NCBI GenBank assembly: GCA_009909085.1
Contig: JAAANX010000083.1
Coordinates: forward strand, 42,364-106,363
Source of the DNA: Cyanobacteria bacterium GSL.Bin1
GTDB taxonomy: Bacteria > Cyanobacteriota > Cyanobacteriia > Cyanobacteriales > Rubidibacteraceae
DNA: 64,000 nt
Direction of reading: 5' to 3'
Shown: piece after piece, positions 58,056-64,000 of the stretch
Numbering within the stretch: the first letter of the stretch is position 1
Layout: each line of letters opens with the position of its first letter
The notes under the pieces: model-generated
The model's input: only the letters and a program-made list of their open reading frames with translations
The model's database searches: none
Told to the model about the DNA's origin: nothing
Position numbers and translations under genes: made by a program

Positions 58056-58460
58056 TTAATCAATTACCGGATTATGGAAAAATGGGTGGTTGTCACTGCC
58101 TTGTCCGCCTAAAGGAGCAATCTCTCCGGAAAAGTCGCCTCCTTCTTCCCCGATTGCCAGAGTGGTCAGCTCTTCACCACTCCCGCCGGGAGAGCGGGGA
58201 ACTTCAATTAGTTCTAGGGGCATGTCCCCTCCTTCTTCTCCGATTGCCAGAGTGGTCAGCTCTTCACCACTCCCGCCGGGAGAGCGGGGAACCTCAATTA
58301 GTTCTAGGGGCATGTCCCCTCCTTCTTCTCCGATTGCCAGAGTAGTTACCTCTACATCACTCCTGCCTATTTCATTCAAGGCTTCTGTCGTGCGTGTAAG
58401 GGGATCGATGCCATTCGTCTTCAGTTCTTGATCAGAAAGAGTGAAAGGATGTTGTTTCAT
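58056..58460 (-). CDS. Graspetide precursor peptide with three TTLAIGEEGGD cores
   Basis: A 134-residue peptide. Residues 1-37 are a leader with the amphipathic opening HPFTLSDQELK. Then three cores TTLAIGEEGGD occur at 39-49, 69-79 and 99-109, spaced 30 residues apart by MPLELIEVPRSPGGSGEEL linkers. The core carries two Thr followed by two Glu four residues later, the TTxxxxEE pattern of plesiocin-type (group 2) graspetides, in which two esters per core lock a hairpin. The last part (SGEIAPLGG, then a NHPFF motif) differs. Start ATG at 58460. It is followed by the ligase and preceded on the same strand by a giant protease. Only the plesiocin analogy is from established knowledge; the product is undescribed as far as I can tell. 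Confidence 0.85.
   Translation of the reverse strand: MKQHPFTLSDQELKTNGIDPLTRTTEALNEIGRSDVEVTTLAIGEEGGDMPLELIEVPRSPGGSGEELTTLAIGEEGGDMPLELIEVPRSPGGSGEELTTLAIGEEGGDFSGEIAPLGGQGSDNHPFFHNPVID
58141..58344. repeat. 90-bp direct repeats in the graspetide precursor
   Basis: Copy one is 58141-58230, copy two 58231-58320 and a partial third starts at 58321. The two full copies differ at only two of 90 positions, both at third codon positions or nearby, so they duplicated recently. Each unit encodes 30 residues with one core. Confidence 0.9.
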
Positions 58461-58538
58461 AGGAAAACTCGCTGATAGTTGAAAACAATAATTTATATAT
58501 CTTATCTTTTAGTCAAGTGAAGCAAGTTAAGGTGAGTT

Positions 58539-61500
58539 CTAGGTCAAAACAAAGTTATCACTGTCGAGGTCACTTGCCTGAATTCCTGTCAGGATCGCTA
58601 GGTTTGTATCTAAAGCAGCAATCAAGGCATCGTCTCCTTGTTGAATGAGAGAAAGGTCATCAAAATCTAGTCCCAGACCACCAATCCCCAAGACATCAAC
58701 ATCCAATTCAAAATTAGTAATTGTATTGGTACTGCTTGGTAAATCAGCATTAGCAATCCAAAACTGATCGGCTCCTTGACCACCACTCAGAAGACTATCA
58801 CCTTCTCCAGCAAATAACTGATCGTTGCCGTCACCACCAAATAAACGATCGCTGGCACCAGCAAATAGAACGTCGTTTCCCTTACCGCCAAATAGCCGAT
58901 TATTTCCTGTGCCAGATATAGCATTCAGGATATCGTTCCCAGCTTCTCCAAACAATCGGTCATTGTTACTAGCAAACAATTCATCGTCCCCTTTGCCACC
59001 AAAGAGTTGGTTATTACCAGAGCTTTGAGAAGCATCTACGATATCGTTACCATCACCAGCAAAGACAACAACACCACCATCAAATAGATTAATTTCATCA
59101 TCCCCAGGAGTGCCAAATACTGGCGGTTCAGGTTCGGGAGAGGGATTGAAGTTACCAAAGTCAATACCAGTAACAATTTCACCAGAACCGACAACTACAG
59201 TGTAAGGTTGGAGACTGCCAGGAACAGGTTCGATACTAACCGCTAAGTCATCTTCAACGTAGCTTTCGTTAAAGGCTACCTGTAAACCATCTGTGCCATT
59301 GACATTTTCAACTCCAATGGTGGCACTATCTAGAGTACCGTTCATTTCCTCGTATTGATAAAGGATACTGCCATCCGGCTCCAGAATCACCTCAAAAGTA
59401 AGTGAGCCTTCATCGAAATAACGTGGAATGTCTTGATACTGAACGATAAATTGTTCTTCGGCTTCGTCGTAGTAGTAATAAATCGAACCTCCCTGAGCGG
59501 GATTGAGATCGTCCCAGAAAGGAGCGACCAAGTTATTGGGCTGCTGTGGATCGGGAATTGGATCGTTGGTGTAATCAAAAGCTTCGGAATCAAACGCAAG
59601 ATAGCCATTAGAAGAAATATTAACGGTGTTTTGCTCTTGCTCGAAGAAGGGGAAAGTAAAGGGTAAATCGAGTGTAGCAAAATCGTCGTCAAAGAGATTC
59701 AGCTCTGTTCCTACATCTGAAATGTCTACCCAATCAAAGATCGGACCCTCTGGGTCGTTGCTGTCAGTAGATTCGTATTCAAAGGTAACTGGAAAAGTGG
59801 GTTGCCAGTCCTCCTGTACGATTTCGGTGACTGTATAGGTGCCGGGTTCAATGCCTATGAAGGTGTAATCACCGTTGGCATCAGTAATGGTAGAAACTTC
59901 CCCCTCGTCGAGTTCTCCGTTCTGGTTTTCATCAATGTAGATCGTCCAACCTTCAAGTCCAGGTTCGTCTTCATCTCGCTCACCGTTACCATTGAGGTCG
60001 TTCCACTTGCTCCCTTGAATCTCTCCTGGTAATATTTCTTGGTTACCAAAATCAATATCGGTGACAGCTTCCCCAGGTTCGAGTTCCACCGTATAGGTGC
60101 CGCCAGCAATTTCAAAAGCATAGGGCACGCTGTTTTCTAAGATAAGCCCAGCATCTTGTTCGTTGGCAAATCCGTACTCTAACGTCTGACCAAAGGCTAA
60201 TACTTGACCAGCACCATACTCGTACTCAAGCAGTGTTGGCAAATTACTGTTTTGTCCCTGGGCGATAATCTCTGTATCTTCTGGTAGATTTTCAAAGGCA
60301 GCATGGCTGGCAGCGGTGCCAAAGAAGGGATCGGGCACACCAGTCATCAAAGGATTAGTTGGAGCAACTACATCGTTAAAGTCCTCAAAAAAGTTGCTCA
60401 CCGTTACACCATTTGGCAATTGACCGCCACCGAAGTCTCCACCGTTAAAACCCAAGGAAGCGGCGCCAAACCATAGAGTTCCACCACTACTGACGTAATC
60501 GGCGAAATTTGAGGCATTAGCGACGTAGTTGTTGTAGAAGCTTTGAGGTTGATCGTTCGAGATGAACACTACTTCGTAGGAAGACAAATCAATATTGTCC
60601 ATCTCGGAAGAGTTAACAACTTCTGTTTCAAGGTCGTTGTTTTCTAGCACTTGCTGTAGAGCATCACTATCCCATGGCAAGGAATCCTGGAACACCAATG
60701 CGCCAGTTCCAGTGCCTCCACCAGGAAAAGTTTGTTGCCAACCTTCTTGCAGCACCTCAGCTACAGTATAAGTATCCACTGGTAGCTCGGTAAAGGAGTA
60801 GTCCCCATTAGCATCAGTAACAGTAGAAATATCCTCCTCGTCGAGTTCGCCATTTTGGTTCTGGTCGAGGTAGATCGTCCAGCCTTCCAGACCTGGTTCA
60901 CCTTCACCCCTTTCGCCATCACCGTCTAGATCGTTCCACTTACTGCCAGAAATTGATCCTGGTTCTAATTCAAAGTTACCAAAGTTAAGGTCAGTAACTG
61001 CATCTCCAGGAGCAAGATCCACGACATGAGCACCCGTCCCTATGCTATTCACTGTGACATCGTCTACATACCAGCCTTCAAAGTCATTTGCTATGTCATC
61101 TAAAGTATCAAAGTCAAATTGTACTTGGATGGTACTGCCGACGTAGGGAGTCAGGTCAAAGGTTGCGTTTGTCCACTCAGGTGTGCCGTTGACGAGATCG
61201 CCATTATTTTTGGAAGCAATTTGCTGGAATGCTCCCCCATCCTGAGAAATTAGCACCTGGGCTTCGTCCCAAGGAGGACCGCCTTCAGCTTCTAGGAAGT
61301 AATTAAATGAAAGCTCGGCACCGCTGACAGCGGTTAAATCAATTTCTGGAGAGGTAATCCGGCCAGCGGTGTAACCGACATCGTAGTTACCGCCGCCATC
61401 GGGTCCTTCCCCTTGACCAAAGTACATACTATCATCGGCCGAGTGACCTGGTTGTTCGCCACGACCAATAGATAAGTGCCACAATCCCTCTACTGGCGCA

Positions 61501-63458
61501 CCCGTGTTGTCAATTGTAAATCCGTCGAGACTGGGATCGCCGTTGGCATCACTAAAGTCTGCTTGGTACAGTTCTTCGATCAATCCCAGTTCAGGAAAAG
61601 TTTGCTCCCATCCAGGTTTTAGTTCCTCAGCTATAGTGTAGATACTGGGTTCTAAATTAGTAAAAAGGTACTCGCCGTTGGGATCAGTAGCGGTAGATAA
61701 TTCGCCTTCGTCTAATTGACCGTTATTATTCTGATCCAGATAAATTGTCCAGCCTTCTAAGCTTGGCTCATCTTCATCTTTAACACCATCTTCGTTTAGA
61801 TCGTTCCACTTAACACCAGAAACTTCAGCCGGATTAGCTAAGTAGTTGCCAAAGTCAATCCCAGTAACAATCTCCCCTTCTCCGAAGGTTACTGTTTGAG
61901 AGCCAGATTCAGGAAAAGTTGGCAGCCAGCCAGGTTTGACTACTTCAGCCACAGTATAAGTTCCTGCTTCTAAGAAGTTAAAAGCATAATTCCCTTCAGC
62001 GTCAGTAACCGTAAATGCTTCGTCTTCGTCAAGTTCGCCGTTTTGGTTCTGGTCAAGATAAATCGTCCAGTCTTCTAGAACCGGTTCATCCCCATCCTGA
62101 ATTCCATCTTGATCTAAGTCATTCCACTTACTCCCTTCAATTCCCCCTGCATTGGGAGCAAAGAGAGCATTGAAAGCATTGAGCCGTCCTTGAGACACAG
62201 TTATCCCTTCTAGTGCGGGAATTAGATCAGTGGTTTCTAAAATTCGCTCCTTGACCTCTTGTGCGCTCAAGCCAGGAAACTCAGATAAAAGTAGACCAGC
62301 AACTCCCGATACGTGCGGCGCAGCCATAGAAGTACCATCAAAAACAGCATAATTGTTTCCAGGAACGGTACTAAGAATTCCCTGCCCTGGTGCTCCTAAA
62401 TCTACAGAGGTAGCCCCAAAATTAGAAAATCCCGCTAATTGATCGGCATCAGTTGTAGCTGCCACGGAAATAATGTTGTCTAAGTCATAGCTCGCAGGAT
62501 AAAAGGGAAAGAGGTCTGTATCTGATGAACCATTCCCCGCTGCGGCAATGAACAACTGTCCTGCATCGCCAGCAGCAGCGATCGCATCAGATAACCCCTG
62601 GGAAAACCCTCCGCCTCCCCAGCTATTGTTGGTTAAGTCAACCCCCATCATTGTGGAGTATTCCACTGCCTGAATCGCATTAAAGGTAGTGCCGCTACCG
62701 AATTCATCCAGGAACTTGATGCTCATGATCTGGGCATCCCAGTTGACACCGGTTACCCCAATGTCGTTATTACCTTCAGCGGCAATTGTCCCTGAGACAT
62801 GGGTCCCGTGGTCATTATCATCAAATGGGTCTCCATCATTATTAACAAAGTCATAGCCGTAGAAATCATCGACGAAGCCATTGCCATCATCGTCGAGCCC
62901 ATTGTCAGGAATTTCTCCTGGATTAGTCCACATATTGTTTTGGAGGTCTGGGTGAGTGTAGTCCACTCCTGTATCGATCACCCCAATTACTACATCGTTT
63001 CCCGTTTGAATCTCCCAGGCTTCTGGAGCATCGATGTCAGCATCAGGAATCCCTCCTGTTTGTCCGGTATTGTTTAGTCCCCAAAGTTGGTCAAAACTGG
63101 GATCGTTGGGGATAGTTTGGGTAGTAAAGACAGTAGTGTTAGGTTCTATATATTCAACTGCTGGATCTCTGCCGTAGGTAGTGATCGCTTCTGGCACACT
63201 AATGCCTTGAATTTCCCAGAGCTCAATCCCGAGGGTTTGGGTTGAGTTGATCATTGAGGCATTGAGCTTATCTTGAAGATTTTTCACCTCAGATGGCTCA
63301 GCTCCTGGTCTGAGCTTAACAATTAGCTGTTCGGGAACGAACTCTTTTTCTGCCTCAGGAAGATTACCGTTGGTTGATGAATAAAGTTGGGTGGAAATGC
63401 CGTTATTGATGTTTTCAGTTTTTTCTACATCGTTAGTCTCAAAACGAGAAATAGTCAT
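58539..63458 (-). CDS. Giant secreted subtilisin with SdrD-B and RTX repeats
   Basis: A 1639-residue extracellular protease. The N-terminal inhibitor-like propeptide (VPEQLIVKLRPGA) leads to an S8 domain with Asp162 (GVIDTGVD), His217 (NDHGTHVSGT) and Ser377 (FDGTSMAAPHVSG). Four SdrD-B calcium domains follow, each with KWNDLxxDGxxDxxEPxLE and QNxNGxLDE. They alternate with a jelly-roll domain, a GATase/flavodoxin-like domain (LWFGAASLGF region) and a NIDO-like domain (NISSNGYLAF). The end has RTX nonapeptides (LFGGKGDDEL, LFGGDGNDQL) for type I secretion; no Sec signal is seen. The protein is very acidic. It starts ATG 63458 and ends 78 bp before the graspetide precursor on the same strand. 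Its role near that locus is unknown. Confidence 0.92.
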   Translation of the reverse strand: MTISRFETNDVEKTENINNGISTQLYSSTNGNLPEAEKEFVPEQLIVKLRPGAEPSEVKNLQDKLNASMINSTQTLGIELWEIQGISVPEAITTYGRDPAVEYIEPNTTVFTTQTIPNDPSFDQLWGLNNTGQTGGIPDADIDAPEAWEIQTGNDVVIGVIDTGVDYTHPDLQNNMWTNPGEIPDNGLDDDGNGFVDDFYGYDFVNNDGDPFDDNDHGTHVSGTIAAEGNNDIGVTGVNWDAQIMSIKFLDEFGSGTTFNAIQAVEYSTMMGVDLTNNSWGGGGFSQGLSDAIAAAGDAGQLFIAAAGNGSSDTDLFPFYPASYDLDNIISVAATTDADQLAGFSNFGATSVDLGAPGQGILSTVPGNNYAVFDGTSMAAPHVSGVAGLLLSEFPGLSAQEVKERILETTDLIPALEGITVSQGRLNAFNALFAPNAGGIEGSKWNDLDQDGIQDGDEPVLEDWTIYLDQNQNGELDEDEAFTVTDAEGNYAFNFLEAGTYTVAEVVKPGWLPTFPESGSQTVTFGEGEIVTGIDFGNYLANPAEVSGVKWNDLNEDGVKDEDEPSLEGWTIYLDQNNNGQLDEGELSTATDPNGEYLFTNLEPSIYTIAEELKPGWEQTFPELGLIEELYQADFSDANGDPSLDGFTIDNTGAPVEGLWHLSIGRGEQPGHSADDSMYFGQGEGPDGGGNYDVGYTAGRITSPEIDLTAVSGAELSFNYFLEAEGGPPWDEAQVLISQDGGAFQQIASKNNGDLVNGTPEWTNATFDLTPYVGSTIQVQFDFDTLDDIANDFEGWYVDDVTVNSIGTGAHVVDLAPGDAVTDLNFGNFELEPGSISGSKWNDLDGDGERGEGEPGLEGWTIYLDQNQNGELDEEDISTVTDANGDYSFTELPVDTYTVAEVLQEGWQQTFPGGGTGTGALVFQDSLPWDSDALQQVLENNDLETEVVNSSEMDNIDLSSYEVVFISNDQPQSFYNNYVANASNFADYVSSGGTLWFGAASLGFNGGDFGGGQLPNGVTVSNFFEDFNDVVAPTNPLMTGVPDPFFGTAASHAAFENLPEDTEIIAQGQNSNLPTLLEYEYGAGQVLAFGQTLEYGFANEQDAGLILENSVPYAFEIAGGTYTVELEPGEAVTDIDFGNQEILPGEIQGSKWNDLNGNGERDEDEPGLEGWTIYIDENQNGELDEGEVSTITDANGDYTFIGIEPGTYTVTEIVQEDWQPTFPVTFEYESTDSNDPEGPIFDWVDISDVGTELNLFDDDFATLDLPFTFPFFEQEQNTVNISSNGYLAFDSEAFDYTNDPIPDPQQPNNLVAPFWDDLNPAQGGSIYYYYDEAEEQFIVQYQDIPRYFDEGSLTFEVILEPDGSILYQYEEMNGTLDSATIGVENVNGTDGLQVAFNESYVEDDLAVSIEPVPGSLQPYTVVVGSGEIVTGIDFGNFNPSPEPEPPVFGTPGDDEINLFDGGVVVFAGDGNDIVDASQSSGNNQLFGGKGDDELFASNNDRLFGEAGNDILNAISGTGNNRLFGGKGNDVLFAGASDRLFGGDGNDQLFAGEGDSLLSGGQGADQFWIANADLPSSTNTITNFELDVDVLGIGGLGLDFDDLSLIQQGDDALIAALDTNLAILTGIQASDLDSDNFVLT

Positions 63459-63870
63459 GGCTCTAACTAGAGGACAAAAACGCTGAAAGCTTGATCTGCC
63501 CTAGATATGTGTAAAATTAGACATTCTGTAAATTTTAAGTGAGATGGATTGGGTCATGTTGCCAAATTGGCATTAAATTTAATTGCAACCAGCCAGCAAT
63601 AACTTCTTTGATCCAGAACTAGCTGTAACACGCACCGTTCGATCATTTTAAAATTGAGTTGCTTAATCAATGAAGCCAACAACTTTACTGTACAAGGCTT
63701 TTAGCCATTTTAGAGGAGATAGAGGGAATTTTTGATCCGACCCCCTGGCAACGGAGTGATGGGATTTGAAGAATCTTAGGAGCGCGATCACTTTTTATAA
63801 ATTTTTTCTGATTTACTCCCCTCTACATCTCTTGAAACCCTCATACCGTAAACTTGTCTGCCATGATCAT
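63459..63870. other. Upstream region of the giant protease, no gene seen
   Basis: About 410 bases, AT-rich on the left and mixed to the right, with a lone GCGCGATC near 63782. It should hold the protease promoter. I see no convincing -10/-35 pair, repeat or RNA structure. Confidence 0.4.
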
Positions 63871-63879
63871 TCTGAATGA

Positions 63880-64000
63880 GTGACGTACTCCCGACGCTTA
63901 TCCTGCGGATAAAGCGCGGGCTTCTCCAGTCTTTCGACCTTCGCGTTTTATAGTGAGGCGGACGCCCAACCCCACTTCCTTAATTAAAATTCCTGAGTTT
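63880..64000 (-). mobile_element. Right end of an IS200/IS605-type element
   Basis: Read on the minus strand, this stretch ends with a GC-rich hairpin at 63890-63920 (CCCG-CGCTT..ATCC / GGAT..AAGCG-CGGG with a short loop). Cyanobacterial IS605-group elements commonly carry such a structure at their right end, overlapping the omegaRNA. The left part of the element lies outside the window to the right. Confidence 0.5.
63898..64000 (-). CDS. C-terminal end of a TnpB-like protein, partial
   Basis: An open frame enters from the right edge, encodes about 34 codons (NSGILIKEVGLGVRL, then TIKREGRKTGEARALSAG) and stops at TAA 63898-63900 within the right-end hairpin. This position is where tnpB usually ends relative to the IS605 right end. 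Only the tail is seen, so no catalytic residue can be checked. Confidence 0.4.
   Translation of the reverse strand, partial: NSGILIKEVGLGVRLTIKREGRKTGEARALSAG

Noticed and set aside
58141..58344. Possible CRISPR array because of regular 90-bp repeats
   Set aside because: Units are contiguous without variable spacers and encode protein cores.
58090..58431. Plus-strand reading frame rich in SPPSSPIARVVSSSPLPP repeats
   Set aside because: It is the antisense of the graspetide repeats; the minus-strand frame has a leader, cores and a ligase partner, so the plus frame is a shadow.

Overview
This window is from a cyanobacterium. The evidence is the very frequent HIP1-type octamer GCGATCGC on both strands, the trnW-secE-nusG-rplKAJL order, an o-succinylbenzoate synthase for phylloquinone, DUF1824 and Uma2 proteins, and a thylakoid-lumen-type pentapeptide-repeat protein. 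A moderate GC content and the very acidic extracellular protein at the right end would suit a halophilic unicellular lineage (Halothece/Dactylococcopsis-like), but that is only a guess.

Bases 1-15201 hold one minus-strand run of twelve genes that reads as an undescribed lipoglycoside pathway. It begins with a fatty acyl-AMP ligase, an acyl carrier protein and an AurF/CylC-type dimetal-carboxylate enzyme. Next come a ketosynthase carrying a dead acyltransferase domain, a second carrier protein, a 618-residue protein with a TubC-like docking head, and a short-chain dehydrogenase. It ends with a GT4 glycosyltransferase, two MGDG-synthase-like glycosyltransferases flanking galE, and a GT2 glycosyltransferase that runs off the left edge. 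The logic is: activate a fatty acid, load it on a carrier, oxidise or halogenate it, extend or transfer it, reduce it, then add sugars.

Bases 15.7-25.7 kb hold Uma2, NUDIX, folK, a SelD-associated flavoprotein, clpB, a decayed dprA-like remnant, a two-gene AAA ATPase plus TOPRIM/DUF3226 cassette that looks like phage defence, and hflX. Bases 25.9-29.8 kb are the pstSCAB phosphate transport operon on the minus strand. Bases 30.0-33.9 kb are rplS, tRNA-Trp, secE, nusG, rplK, rplA, an L10-type leader, rplJ and rplL on the plus strand.

Bases 34-56.6 kb mix housekeeping genes (purU, mscS-like, GDP-mannose pyrophosphorylase, carB, pdxA, PP2C phosphatase, two response regulators, menC, eno, a Ni-SOD-type maturation protease, a DUF815 ATPase) with signs of decay. 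These are a truncated endonuclease V next to an IS1182-like transposase scar, a hydroxylamine-reductase tail, an oxidoreductase split by an 89-bp insertion, small palindromic elements and an IS1 fragment. A short all-helical gene at 44.0 kb has terpenoid-synthase-like acidic motifs.

Bases 57.0-63.5 kb hold a compact graspetide (omega-ester peptide) locus: a precursor with three TTLAIGEEGGD cores encoded by 90-bp tandem repeats, followed by its ATP-grasp ligase. Just upstream on the same strand is a 1639-residue secreted-type subtilisin with SdrD-B and RTX repeats. The right edge contains what looks like the right end of an IS200/IS605 element.
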